This document shows, in pieces, positions 31,550 through 43,786 of a stretch of 64,000 nucleotides of DNA. The notes beneath the pieces were generated by a model. The model made no database searches. It was given only the letters and a program-made list of their open reading frames with translations, and had not been told where the DNA came from. Numbering within the stretch: position 1 is the first letter of the stretch; the number at the start of each line of letters is the position of its first letter. Source of the DNA: Ryuthela nishihirai (taxonomy: Eukaryota; Arthropoda; Arachnida; Araneae; Heptathelidae); NCBI GenBank assembly GCA_038380435.1, contig JAWZYU010000028.1:43707095-43771094 (forward strand), given 5' to 3'. The position numbers were made by a program, and so were the translations under genes.

Positions 31550-32640
31550 CAATTAAATTGCCATTGTTAAAGGGGGTTGTTGCCCGTCCCGCCCTTCTAG
31601 ATCTGGTCCTGCGGGAATTCAACAGAACTCAAGCAAAGATTCTAGCCGAGAATCAAAAGCCATTCTCTCTTGAAAAACTTCTCTTTCCATCCTCAACAAA
31701 CGGAAATGTCACACATTCAAAAAAACCAGCATCGTTTCGAAACCGCTAACGAAATAAAAGATCTAATTATTTAATTTTAATTGCCGAAAGCAAAATAGAG
31801 TGTTCAAATGCGAACATCGCCGAGACTCTCTTTTCCTGTGACAATCACTCATATTTCTCGAGCATCAGCTTCCATCCCTGAGAGAGGTGTAAAACAATAG
31901 CGGTGATGGACCCTCCCCAAGTATCATTCATCATAGCCCAAAATACAACGAAATCCCAGTAGGATGCCCATTGTACTGTGTACCATCACTCTCCCTAGCA
32001 ACGCCGTGTGCCCTGTAAGTACTTCCCTAAGGTTTAGAATTTATTATCCAACTGATGAACGACAAGGTTTTTTTTTAGCGCATGTCTCCTCTCCATCTTT
32101 GCTCTTGGTATGATGGCTATCCCCTGGATGACTGTTAGTGTATATTAACAAAGAGAGCTATTTCTTAAAGGTTCAGATAAAGTCAACCGTAACTCCTGAC
32201 AAAGGTGAAAAACGTTTATTGCTTCTTGTGTATGTTTGCTGTCGCTATTAGCCTCGCTTCCTTCGCAATCTTCAAGTGTTCTCTTAGTGTGGTAATGTTG
32301 TAAATCAGTCGTTTAGTAAGTGCTTTGATGTCAGGAAGGGAGCGAAAAATCTATGGCGTCTTTAACAAGTTTAAATGGATTTTTCGTTTCTTCTTCTTTC
32401 TCTACCAGTTTATCATTGTTCTTTTGTTTTTTGCATTTACTCTCCTTGCTCGAGGTAATGATGAGAGTGAAAAATTAGGAAATGAGTCTGCTTGATTGAA
32501 TAAGATTGATCTTGATCAAATTCAAGGAATCTTCGTTTCCGTCAATTTGAAAGGCAGGTCTTTTTTTAGATATAAAATTGCGTCTTTCAGTGGTACATTT
32601 TTTAGCAAAATGGGCTAAAAAGGGTTCAAAGGTATAAAGA
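31550..32640. other. No recognised feature
   Basis: Single-copy-looking DNA. The 63-codon open frame at 31558-31749 has no recognisable domain. No gene supported. Confidence 0.4.
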
Positions 32641-32709
32641 TCGGTCGTTTTTACTCTGGGGGCTGTTTGTTTTGCATAGGATCGGCAAACTGACCAGGTC
32701 ACAAGGACT
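32641..32709 (-). mobile_element. Degenerate SINE-A tail at the left edge of the 45-bp array
   Basis: GGTCGTTTTTACTCTGGGGG ... TTTTGCATAGGATCGGCAAA then CTGACCAGGTCACAAGGAC lines up in order with the reversed SINE-A tail (GGTTGTTTTACCTCTGAGCG ... TTTTGCACACCATGGGCTAA ... ATGACCAGGTCACAAGGAC). The last 18-20 bases are also the start of the first minisatellite unit. Confidence 0.7.
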
Positions 32710-33360
32710 CATGTTCAGTTTGGCAGCGGGAGAAAGTGGCAGGTCACAAAGATTCATGTTCAGTTTGGTAGCGTAAAAAGTGGTAGGTCACAAGGATTCA
32801 TGTTCAGTTTGGTAGAATAAAAAGTGGTAGGTCACAAGGATTCATGTTCATTTTGGTAGAGTAAAAAGTTGTAGGTCACAAGGATTCATGTTCATTTTGG
32901 TAGCGGAAAAAATGTCCAGGTCACAAGGACTCATGTTCAGTTTGGTAGTGGGCGAAAGTGGTCAAGTCACAAGGACTCATGTTCAGTTTGGTAGTGGGCG
33001 AAAGTGGTTAGGTCACAAGGATTCATGTTCATTTTGGTAGTGGGCGAAAGTGGTCAGGTCACAAGGATTCATGTTCATTTTGGTAGTGGAAAAAGTGTCC
33101 AGGTCACAAGGACTCATGTTCAGTTTGGTAGCGGGCAAAGTGGCCAGGTCACAAGGATTCATGATCAGTTTGGTAGCGTAAAGAGTGGTGGGCCACAAGA
33201 ATTCATGTTCATTTTGGTAGTGGAAAAAGTGTCCAGGTCACAAGGACTCATGTTCAGTTTAGTAGCGGAAAAATTGGCAGGTCACAACGACTCATGTTCA
33301 GTTTGGTAGCGCAAAAGTGGTCAGATCACAAGGATTCTTGTTCATTTTGGTAGTGCAAAA

Positions 33361-36300
33361 GTGGTCAGGTCACAAGGATTCATGTTCATTTTGGTAGTGG
33401 AAAAAGTGTCCAGGTCACAAGGATTCATGTTCAGTTTGGTAGCAGGCGAAAGTGGCAGGTCACAAGGACTCATGTTCAGTTTGGTAGGCGAAAGTGGCCA
33501 GGTCACAAGGACTCATGTTCAATTTGGCAGCGGAAAGTGGCCAGGTCACAAGGACTATGTTCAGTTTGGTAGCAAAAAAGTGGCCACGTCAAAAAGATTC
33601 ATTTTAATTTCAAAAAGTGGCTACGTGAAAAAGATTCATTTTTGGTAGCGAAAAAAGTGGCATGTCATATGGACTCATGTTCAGTTTGTTAGCGAAAACG
33701 TGGCCAGGTCACAAAGACTGATGTTCAGTTTGATAGTGGGGGAAAGTGGCAGGTCACAAGGACTCATGTTCAGTTTGGTAGAGGGCGAAAGTGACCAGGT
33801 CACAAGGACTCATGTTCACTTTGGTAGCGGAAAAAGTTGCAAGTCACAAGGACCATGTTCAGTTTGGTAGTGTAAAAAGTGGCAGGTCACAAGGATTGAT
33901 GTTAAGTTTGGTAGCGTAGAAAGTGGTAGGTCACAAAGACTCATGTTCAGTTTGGTAACGGGTGAAAGTGGTCAGGTCACAAGGATTCATGTTCAGTTTG
34001 GTAGCGGAAAAAGTGTCAGGTCACAAGGATTCATGTTCAGTTCGGTAGCGGGCAAAGTGGCCAGGTCACAAGGATTCATGATCAGTTTGGTAGCGTAAAG
34101 AGTGGTGGGCCACAAGAATTCATGTTCATTTTGGTAGTGGAAAAAGTGTCCAGGTCACAAGGACTCATGTTCAGTTTGGTAGCGGAAAAATTGGCAGGTC
34201 ACAACGACTCATGTTCAGTTTGGTAGCGCAAAAGTGGTCAGATCACAAGGATTCTTGTTCATTTTGGTAGTGCAAAAGTGGTCAGGTCACAAGCATTCAT
34301 GTTCATTTTGGTAGTGGAAAAAGTGTCCAGGTCACAAGGACTCATGTTCAGTTTGGTAGTGGACGAAAGTGGCAGGTCACAAGGACTCATGGTCAGTTTG
34401 GTAGTGGACGAAAGTGGCAGGTCACAAGGACTCATGTTCAGTTTGGTAGCGGGCGAAAGTGGGCAGGTCACAAGGACTCATGTACAGTTTGGTAGTGGGC
34501 GAAAGTGGTCAGGTCACAAGGCTTCATGTTCATTTTGGTAGTGAAAAAAGTATCCAGGTCACAAGGATTCATGTTCATTTTGGTAGTGGAAAAAATGTCC
34601 AGGTCACAAGGACTCATGTTCAGTTTGGTAGCGGGCAAAGTGGCCAGGTCACAAGATTCATGTTCAGTTTGGTAGCGTAAAAAGTGACAGGTCACAAGGA
34701 TTCATGTTCAGTTTGGTAGCGTAAAAAGTGGTGGGCCACAAGAATTCGTGTTCATTTTGGTAGTGGAAAAAGTGTCCAGGTCACAAGGACTCATGTTCAG
34801 TTTGGTAGTGGAAAAATTGTCCAGGTCACAAGGACTCATGTTCAGTTTGGTAGCGGAAAAAGTGGCAGGTCACGACTCATGTTTAGTTTGGTAGCGCAAA
34901 AGTGGTCAGGTCACAAGGATTCATGTTCATTTTGGTAGCGCAAAAGTGGTCAGGTCACAATAATTCATGTTCATTTTGGGAGTGGAAAAAGTGTCCAGGT
35001 CACAAGAAGTCATGTTCAGTTTGGTAGCGAAAAAAGTGGCAGGTCACAAGGATTCATGTTCAGTTTGGTAGCGCAAAAGGGGTCATGTCACAAGGATTCA
35101 TGTTCATTTTGGTAGTGGAAAAAGTGTCCAGGTCACAAGGATTCATGTTCAGTTTGGTAGCAGGCGAAAGTGGCAGGTCACAAGGACTCATGTTCAGTTT
35201 GGTAGGCGAAAGTGGCCAGGTCACAAGGACTCATGTTCAATTTGGCAGCGGAAAGTGGCCAGGTCACAAGGACTATGTTCAGTTTGGTAGCAAAAAAGTG
35301 GCCACGTCAAAAAGATTCATTTTAATTTCAAAAAGTGGCTACGTGAAAAAGATTCATTTTTGGTAGCGAAAAAAGTGGCATGTCATATGGACTCATGTTC
35401 AGTTTGTTAGCGAAAACGTGGCCAGGTCACAAAGACTGATGTTCAGTTTGATAGTGGGGGAAAGTGGCAGGTCACAAGGACTCATGTTCAGTTTGGTAGA
35501 GGGCGAAAGTGACCAGGTCACAAGGACTCATGTTCACTTTGGTAGCGGAAAAAGTTGCAAGTCACAAGGACCATGTTCAGTTTGGTAGTGTAAAAAGTGG
35601 CAGGTCACAAGGATTGATGTTAAGTTTGGTAGCGTAGAAAGTGGTAGGTCACAAAGACTCATGTTCAGTTTGGTAACGGGTGAAAGTGGTCAGGTCACAA
35701 GGATTCATGTTCAGTTTGGTAGCGGAAAAAGTGTCAGGTCACAAGGATTCATGTTCAGTTCGGTAGCGGGCAAAGTGGCCAGGTCACAAGGATTCATGAT
35801 CAGTTTGGTAGCGTAAAGAGTGGTGGGCCACAAGAATTCATGTTCATTTTGGTAGTGGAAAAAGTGTCCAGGTCACAAGGACTCATGTTCAGTTTGGTAG
35901 CGGAAAAATTGGCAGGTCACAACGACTCATGTTCAGTTTGGTAGCGCAAAAGTGGTCAGATCACAAGGATTCTTGTTCATTTTGGTAGTGCAAAAGTGGT
36001 CAGGTCACAAGGATTCATGTTCATTTTGGTAGTGGAAAAAGTGTCCAGGTCACAAGGACTCATGTTCAGTTTGGTAGTGGACGAAAGTGGCAGGTCACAA
36101 GGACTCATGGTCAGTTTGGTAGTGGAAGAAAGTGGCAGGTCACAAGGACTCATGTTCAGTTTGGTAGCGGGCGAAAGTGGGCAGGTCACAAGGACTCATG
36201 TACAGTTTGTAGTGGGCGAAAGTGGTCAGGTCACAAGGCTTCATGTTCATTTTGGTAGTGAAAAAAGTATCCAGGTCACAAGGATTCATGTTCATTTTGG

Positions 36301-37083
36301 TAGTGGAAAAAATGTCCAGGTCACAAGGACTCATGTTCAGTTTGGTAGCGGGCAAAGTGGCCAGGTCACAAGATTCATGTTCAGTTTGGTAGCGTAAAAA
36401 GTGACAGGTCACAAGGATTCATGTTCAGTTTGGTAGCGTAAAAAGTGGTGGGCCACAAGAATTCGTGTTCATTTTGGTAGTGGAAAAAGTGTCCAGGTCA
36501 CAAGGACTCATGTTCAGTTTGGTAGTGGAAAAATTGTCCAGGTCACAAGGACTCATGTTCAGTTTGGTAGCGGAAAAAGTGGCAGGTCACGACTCATGTT
36601 TAGTTTGGTAGCGCAAAAGTGGTCAGGTCACAAGGATTCATGTTCATTTTGGTAGCGCAAAAGTGGTCAGGTCACAATAATTCATGTTCATTTTGGGAGT
36701 GGAAAAAGTGTCCAGGTCACAAGAAGTCATGTTCAGTTTGGTAGCGAAAAAAGTGGCAGGTCACAAGGATTCATGTTCAGTTTGGTAGCGCAAAAGGGGT
36801 CATGTCACAAGGATTCATGTTCATTTTGGTAGTGGAAAAAGTGTCCAGGTCACAAGGATTCATGTTCAGTTTGGTAGCAGGCGAAAGTGGCAGGTCACAA
36901 GGACTCATGTTCAGTTTGGTAGGCGAAAGTGGCCAGGTCACAAGGACTCATGTTCAATTTGGCAGCGGAAAGTGGCCAGGTCACAAGGACTATGTTCAGT
37001 TTGGTAGCAAAAAAGTGGCCACGTCAAAAAGATTCATTTTAATTTCAAAAAGTGGCCACGTGAAAAAGATTCATTTTTGGTAG
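33361..37083 (+). repeat. 1,718-bp higher-order repeat (two full copies plus part)
   Basis: The marker AATTTCAAAAAGTGGCTACG occurs near 33608, 35326 and (as GGCCACG) 37043, a spacing of about 1,718 bp. Long runs between copies are nearly identical; for example one base is missing in TACAGTTTGTAGTGGG at 36203 relative to 34485. Confidence 0.9.
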
Positions 37084-38891
37084 CGAAAAAAGTGGCATGT
37101 CATATGGACTCATGTTCAGTTTGTTAGCGAAAACGTGGCCAGGTCACAAAGACTGATGTTCAGTTTGATAGTGGGGGAAAGTGGCAGGTCACAAGGACTC
37201 ATGTTCAGTTTGGTAGAGGGCGAAAGTGACCAGGTCACAAGGACTCATGTTCACTTTGGTAGCGGAAAAAGTTGCAAGTCACAAGGACTATGTTCAGTTT
37301 GGTAGCAAAAAAGTGGCCACGTCAAAAAGATTCATTTTAATTTCAAAAAGTGGCCACGTGAAAAAGATTCATTTTTGGTAGCGAAAAAAGTGGCATGTCA
37401 TATGGACTCATGTTAAGTTTGGTAGCGTAAAAAGTGGTAGGTCACAAAGACTCATGTTCAGTTTGGTAACGGGTGAAAGTGGTCAGGTCACAAGGATTCA
37501 TGTTCAGTTTGGTAGCGGAAAAAGTGTCAGGTCACAAGGATTCATGTTCAGTTTGGTAGTGAAAAAAGTGTCCAGGTCACAAGGATTCATGTTCATTTTG
37601 GTAGTGGAAAAAATGTCCAGGTCACAAGGACTCATGTTCAGTTTGGTAGCGGGCAAAGTGGCCAGGTCACAAGATTCATGTTCAGTTTGTTAGCGTAAAA
37701 AGTGACAGGTCACAAGGATTCATGTTCAGTTTGGTAGCGTAAAAAGTGGTGGGCCACAAGAATTCGTGTTCATTTTGGTAGTGAAAAAAGTGTCCAGGTC
37801 ACAAGGACTCATGTTCAGTTTGGTAGGCGAAAGTGGCCAGGTCACAAGGACTCATGTTCAATTTGGCAGCGGAAAGTGGCCAGGTCACAAGGACTATGTT
37901 CAGTTTGGTAGCAAAAAAGTGGCCACGTCAAAAAGATTCATTTTAATTTCAAAAAGTGGCCACGTGAAAAAGATTCATTTTTGGTAGCGAAAAAAGTGGC
38001 ATGTCATATGGACTCATGTTCAGTTTGTTAGCGAAAACGTGGCCAGGTCACAAAGACTGATGTTCAGTTTGATAGTGGGGGAAAGTGGCAGGTCACAAGG
38101 ACTCATGTTCAGTTTGGTAGAGGGCGAAAGTGACCAGGTCACAAGGACTCATGTTCACTTTGGTAGCGGAAAAAGTTGCAAGTCACAAGGACTATGTTCA
38201 GTTTGGTAGCAAAAAAGTGGCCACGTCAAAAAGATTCATTTTAATTTCAAAAAGTGGCCACGTGAAAAAGATTCATTTTTGGTAGCGAAAAAAGTGGCAT
38301 GTCATATGGACTCATGTTAAGTTTGGTAGCGTAAAAAGTGGTAGGTCACAAAGACTCATGTTCAGTTTGGTAACGGGTGAAAGTGGTCAGGTCACAAGGA
38401 TTCATGTTCAGTTTGGTAGCGGAAAAAGTGTCAGGTCACAAGGATTCATGTTCAGTTTGGTAGTGAAAAAAGTGTCCAGGTCACAAGGATTCATGTTCAT
38501 TTTGGTAGTGGAAAAAATGTCCAGGTCACAAGGACTCATGTTCAGTTTGGTAGCGGGCAAAGTGGCCAGGTCACAAGATTCATGTTCAGTTTGTTAGCGT
38601 AAAAAGTGACAGGTCACAAGGATTCATGTTCAGTTTGGTAGCGTAAAAAGTGGTGGGCCACAAGAATTCGTGTTCATTTTGGTAGTGAAAAAAGTGTCCA
38701 GGTCACAAGGACTCATGTTCAGTTTGGTAGGCGAAAGTGGCCAGGTCACAAGGACTCATGTTCAATTTGGCAGCGGAAAGTGGCCAGGTCACAAGGACTA
38801 TGTTCAGTTTGGTAGCAAAAAAGTGGCCACGTCAAAAAGATTCATTTTAATTTCAAAAAGTGGCCACGTGAAAAAGATTCATTTTTGGTAG
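37084..38891 (+). repeat. 904-bp higher-order repeat (two copies)
   Basis: Landmarks at 37454/38358, 37766/38670 and 37987/38891 are each 904 bp apart. The block is a shortened derivative of the 1,718-bp unit. After 38891 the order returns to that of the longer unit (GGACCATGTTCAGTTTGGTA near 39092). Confidence 0.9.
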
Positions 38892-41049
38892 CGAAAAAAG
38901 TGGCATGTCATATGGACTCATGTTCAGTTTGTTAGCGAAAACGTGGCCAGGTCACAAAGACTGATGTTCAGTTTGATAGTGGGGGAAAGTGGCAGGTCAC
39001 AAGGACTCATGTTCAGTTTGGTAGAGGGCGAAAGTGACCAGGTCACAAGGACTCATGTTCACTTTGGTAGCGGAAAAAGTTGCAAGTCACAAGGACCATG
39101 TTCAGTTTGGTAGTGTAAAAAGTGGCAGGTCACAAGGATTGATGTTAAGTTTGGTAGCGTAGAAAGTGGTAGGTCACAAAGACTCATGTTCAGTTTGGTA
39201 ACGGGTGAAAGTGGTCAGGTCACAAGGATTCATGTTCAGTTTGGTAGCGGAAAAAGTGTCAGGTCACAAGGATTCATGTTCAGTTTGGTAGCGGAAAAAG
39301 TGTCAGGTCACAAGGATTCATGTTCACTTTGGTAGCGTAAAAAGTGGTAGGTCACAAGGATTCATCTTCATTTTGGTAGCAGAAAATGTGGCAGGTCATA
39401 TGGACTCATGTTCAGTTTGGTAGCGAAAACGTGGCCAGGTCACAAAGACTCATGTTCAGTTTGGTAGCGGAAAAAGTGGCATGTCATATGGACTCTTGTA
39501 TAGTTTGGTAGCGAAAACATGGCCAGGTCACAAAGACTCATGTTGAGTGCCAAAGGTTCAGTTTGGTAGTGGGGGAAAGTGGCAGGTCACAAGGACTCAT
39601 GTTCAGTTTGATAGAGGGCGAAAGTGGCCAGGTCACAAGGACTCATGTTCAGTGTGGTAGCGGAAAATGTTGCAGGTCACAAGGACTCATGTTCAGTTTG
39701 GTAGCGCAAAAGTGGCAGGTCACAAGGATTCATGTTTAGGTTGGTAGCGGAAAAAGTGGCAGGTCACAAGGATTCATGTTCAGTTTGGTAGTCGAAAGTG
39801 GCCAGGTCAGAAGGACTTATGTTCAGTTTGGTTGCGAAAAAGTGGCCACGTCACAAGGATTCATGTTCAGTTTGGGAGCAAAAAAGTGGCAAGGTCACAA
39901 GGTCTCATGTTGTGTTTGGTAGCGGAAAAAGTTGCAGGTCATATGGACTCATGTTCAGTTTGGTAGCGAAACCGTGGCCAGGTCACGAAGATTCATGTTC
40001 AATTTGGTAGCGGGCGAAAGTGGTCAGGTCACAAGGATTCATGTTTAGTTTGGTAGCGGAAAATGTGGCAGGTCACAAAGATTCATGTTCAGTTTGGTAG
40101 TCGAAAGTGGCCAGGTCAGAAGGACTTATGTTCAGTTTGGTTACGAAAATGTGGCCACGTCACAAGAGTTCATGTTCAGTTTGGTAGCAAAAAAGTGGCA
40201 AGGTCACAAGGTCTCATGTTCTGTTTGGTAGCGGAAAAAGTTGCAGGTCATATGGACTCATGTTCAGTTTGGTAGCGAAACCGTGGTCAGGTCACAAGGA
40301 TTCATGTTCAGTTTGGTAGCGGAAAAAGTGTCAGGTCACAAGGATTCGTGTTCAGTTTGGTAGCGTAAAAAGTGGTAGGTCACAACGATTCATCTTCATT
40401 TTGGTAGCAGAAAAAGTGGCAGGTCATATGGACTCATGTTAAGTTTGGTAGCGAAAACGTGGCCAGGTCACAAAGACTCATGTTCAGTTTGGTAGCGGGG
40501 GTAAGTGGCAGGTCACAAGGACTCATGTTCAGTTTGGTAGCGTGTGAAAGTGGCCAGGTCACAAGGTCTCATGTTCAGTTTTGTAGCGGAAAAAGTGGCA
40601 GGTCACAAGGATTCATATTCAGTTTGGTAGCATAGAAAGTGGTAGATCACAAGGATTCATGTTCATTTTGGTAGCGGAAAAAGTGTCCAGGTCACAAGGA
40701 TTCATGATCAGTTTGGTAGCGGGTGAAAGTGGCCAGGTCACAAGGACTCATGTTCAGTTTGTTAGCGGAAAAAGTGGCAGGTCACAAGGATTCATGTTCA
40801 GTTTAGTAGCATAAAAATTGGTAGGTCACAAGGATTCATGTTCATTTTGGTATCGGAAAAAGTGTCCTGGTCACAAGGATTCATATTCAGTTGGGTAGCG
40901 AAAAACTGGTCAGGTCACAAGAACTCATGTTCAGTTCAGTAGTGGAAAAGTGTCCAGGTCAAAAGTACTCATGTTCTGTTGAGTGCCAAAAAATGTGGTC
41001 AGGTCAGAAGGACTCATGTTCAGTTGGGTAGCGAAAAAGTGGCCAGGTC

Positions 41050-41887
41050 ACAAGTGTCATGTCCCTCTAATTTATTTATTTTTATTTATTATTGCATTTT
41101 ACTGTATTTTTGTTATTGTAAATTTTTTTGTACAAAATGTGTTCTTGAAAGTGCTAATGTGGGGTTGTGACTCATAAGACGTTGTTTTCGGGTCTGAGCT
41201 TGCTGCCTGGGTGGGTGACGTGTCCAAGAAACCTTTTATGGCCTTTTTTCAACTAGCCTGGGGCTTGAGTGTCAGCGCCAGAGACGAGCCGGGCAATTAA
41301 GAAAAGAACAGGATTGAGGAAAAATGGAATTAAGAAAAGAGCAGTCTTGAGGCAATTAAGAAAAGAACAGTCAGAAAAGAACATTGACCTGGCCATGCAG
41401 TCAAACAGGAAGGCTGGTTGAACACACTTCAAGGGATGCAGCTCTTACTCAAAAAGGAAACCCTTAAGCAGAGGGTTCGATTCTAAGTGAGAATCAAGAT
41501 TCTTGGTGAATCTGATTCAGTTCTGTGGATTCTGTGTGAACCACATTGTAGACAAAGGTTAATTATCCTTTCGCCGAGTTTGAGGTCGGTAAAGCGAGAA
41601 TCTGCAAAGTGGGTTCTCCACCTCATTTTGTAATTGTTTGCAGCAGAAAAGCAGCAAAAACCTACGGAGTTGAGAGCATTCCCATCACGTGATTGTATAT
41701 AAGTGTAAATAAACTGTGTCTTCCCTATTCCTATTGAAATGTTGGACATATTTTCATACATCACTTGGCGCAGCAAATCTGAGGCATGTGTCAGTACGGG
41801 AGTAACAATACGCGAACCTGCCATTTCACCAAAATAAGGGTGAAGGTAATGAAGGGACTAATTCATCGTCATCCGGTGGCCACGACA
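41050..41887 (+). mobile_element. 5' LTR of an LTR retrotransposon
   Basis: An 833-bp LTR from TGTCATGTCC to ...GGCCACGACA, bounded by TG...CA and inverted terminal words TGTCATG/CACGACA. It aligns over its length with the solo LTR at 48035-48870, including TTTTCGGGTCTGA, CCTTTCGCCGAGTTT and GTGAATAAA-like words. Promoter-like TGTATATAAG is at 41694 and AATAAA at about 41708. It is inserted in the last 45-bp unit; the adjoining ACAAG (41050-41054) would be the left target duplication. Confidence 0.85.
41694..41713 (+). promoter_or_regulatory. LTR TATA box and polyadenylation signal
   Basis: TATATAAG is followed 8 bases later by AATAAA. The same pair occurs at 48666-48684 in the second LTR. 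The close spacing is typical of a short R region. Function is inferred. Confidence 0.55.
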
Positions 41888-41950
41888 TTTGGCCCAGGCC
41901 ATCACATCCGGAACGAATACATCACATTCTGGCGCAGTGGACAGGATTAT
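41888..41950 (+). other. Candidate primer-binding region
   Basis: Sequence right after the LTR begins TTTGGCCCAGGCC. A second TGGCGCAGTGGACAGGATT lies at 41925. TGGCGCAG-type sequences are used by many Ty3/gypsy-like elements to bind a tRNA primer. Which of the two is used is uncertain. Confidence 0.4.
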
Positions 41951-42330
41951 CGTTCGTATGCCGAAGAAGATTCCATTGTTATAAAAGAAAAGAGTAAGAA
42001 AATTTCGACTGAAAGAAGAAAAAGTGCAGGAAATTTAGAAGAATTTGTGATTCTGTGTCAGTGATTCCATGAGAATGAGGAATCTGCCAACAGTTCAGTG
42101 GGCTAAGCCACATCCAGTGCAATGTTCTATAGAGTGCAATTTCCCCGAGTGCTACGTTATCAAGATCTTCATTGAGGTTCCGTGTGTCAAGGTCTGTCAC
42201 GTGGAAGAGGTTCCTAGTTTTGGAAGGAGACTCCAGGTGCAGCAGGCAAGTGAACATAGCTGATCTTCGCGGGAAAGAAAGGCTTGTGGTTTTTCTGTTG
42301 TTTCTATTTTTAGACTAATTTGAGTTGCCA

Positions 42331-43280
42331 ATGATGCCGAGGAGTCGCAATAAAACTAATGATGGAACTGAGAAGGACGGGAGCGATTGAGGTTGGGGAA
42401 AGTGGTGAAACTACTGAAATTGATAGTATTGATAGCGATTGTGGGGTAGAACAGGATGATGTGGTTCGAATCAGGTCGAAATGAGTGAGTCAGGTCCGAA
42501 ATCAGTTTCAAAGTGGGAGATGGAGTACCAAAGAGAGAAAGAAGCAAGAGATAGGGAAGAAAGAAGGGAAATAAGAGAAATGGAATATAGAAGAGAGAAA
42601 GAAGAAAGGGAATATAGAAGAGAGAAAGAAGAAAGGGAATATGGAAGAGAGAAAGAAGAAAGGGAATATAGAAGAGAGAAAGAAGAAAGGGAATATAGAA
42701 GAGAGAGAAAGAAGAAAGGGAATATAGAAGAGAGAAAGAAGAAAGGGAATATAGAAGAGAGAAAGAAGATAGGGAATATGAAAGAGAGAAAGAAGAAGAG
42801 ACAGAGAATATGAAAGAGAGAAAAAAGAAAAAGTTAGGGAACTAGAACTTAAACGATTAGCGCTAGAAGAAAAGAAACGGGCCTGTATGGTAGGGAAGAG
42901 GATGCTAGAAAAGGAAAGGTAAACTAGGGAAAAGGAAGCTTGGCAAGAGAAAGAATATATGAGTAGTGTTGAAAGTAAGACAAAAGTGGAAAACATAGGT
43001 GATAATTTTGTTGAAATTGCCAGTAAAGATCATTTACAGTAGAAATTAAAATTTAGTTGTGTAAGTGATTGTCAGGTTAATCTGATAAGCCTGAATAAGT
43101 TTGAAAGGTTTAATGCAGATAACGTAGGAGGTAATATTAACTCTGATGGTGAGAGTAAGTATTATGAGGTAAATAATGAGAGTAATAGAAGTAAAGTGTT
43201 TGTTAAAAGGAGTAGATCTTGTTTTGATGAAAGGAATTATATGCCTGAGGAAGGCGAATGGATTAATAAATATAAAGGTT
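42331..43280 (+). pseudogene. Gag-like region, broken
   Basis: An ATG at 42331 opens a short frame (MPRSRNKTNDG...) that is shifted after 20 codons. A second frame from 42481 encodes a highly charged coiled-coil-like segment built on a 9-residue repeat EYRREKEER (27-bp DNA unit, about eight copies, 42580-42800). Frameshifts follow. Downstream pieces include FERFNADNVGG and KVFVKRSRSCFDERNY, interrupted by SINE-B at 43280. Position after an LTR and the charged coil suggest a decayed gag, which would form the capsid of the element. No zinc knuckle or protease is seen. Confidence 0.5.
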
Positions 43281-43488
43281 AGCCGTCCCGTGGCCGAGTG
43301 GTTAGCACGCTTGGCTACTGATCTAAGGGACCTGGGTTCGAGCCCCGGATTAGGCATGGGTGTGTGTGTCGTTTTTCTGCTGAGGTCCTGCCATCCTCTC
43401 AGATCTCCTACTGTGGCATATAAACTGACAGGCTCCTGTCAGATCTCTGTGGCAAGCAGCTGCTTGAGGTGGTATTTATATTTTACTA
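43280..43488 (+). mobile_element. SINE-B, full length
   Basis: tRNA-like head CCGTGGCCGAGTGGTTAGCA (A box) and GGTTCGAGCCCCGGATTAGG (B box), then a unique body ending GCAAGCAGCTGCTTGAGG. It is inserted in the LTR element's internal region. Confidence 0.85.
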
Positions 43489-43562
43489 CGAGAAAAGTAT
43501 AATACTGTAGATATTATTAAGAGTCGTGGTGTTAATAACTTGCAGAGTAATGAATGTGGCGA

Positions 43563-43786
43563 TGTACGGTCGTTCAAAAAAGTATCCGAACACTATGGTT
43601 GATTACAGAATTCAGAAAAAAATATCTGGCAACGATTTTTTTAGAAATTGGTGATCTGGCAACCTTCGTGTCACGTGACACGAAGGTTACCAGATCACCA
43701 ATTTCTAAAAAAATCGTTGCCAGATATTGTTTTCTGAATTCTGTAATCAACCATAGTGTTCGGATACTTTTTTGAGCGACTGTACA
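43563..43786. mobile_element. FB1 foldback MITE, simple form
   Basis: A 220-bp near-perfect palindrome. TACGGTCGTTCAAAAAAGTA at the left faces its complement ending GAGCGACTGTA. The centre is ACCTTCGTGTCACGTGACAC. TA borders both ends. It interrupts the LTR element's internal ORF. Confidence 0.9.

Larger units (their letters stand above)
32690..41054 (+). repeat. 8.4-kb minisatellite, about 45-bp unit, with higher-order structure
   Basis: The unit is CCAGGTCACAAGGAYTCATG then TTCAGTTTGGTAGCGGAAAA and AGTGG, with units of 43-46 bp. Positions after TAGYG vary (GGCGAAAG, GAAAAAG, CGTAAAAAG, CGCAAAAG), giving unit subtypes. Subtypes repeat in fixed order as higher-order blocks. Open frames of 60-130 codons appear on both strands because the unit is near a multiple of three. 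They lack domains and are not considered genes. The array ends at the LTR at 41055. Confidence 0.95.

Noticed and set aside
32690..41054. Many 60-130-codon ORFs on both strands of the 45-bp array (e.g. 35996-36397), resembling a repetitive protein
   Set aside because: Unit length is close to a multiple of three, so open frames arise on both strands. Frames break wherever a unit has 43, 44 or 46 bp, and no signal or domain is present.
32690..41054. CRISPR array
   Set aside because: Units are directly adjacent with graded variation and no unique spacers, and the context is eukaryotic.
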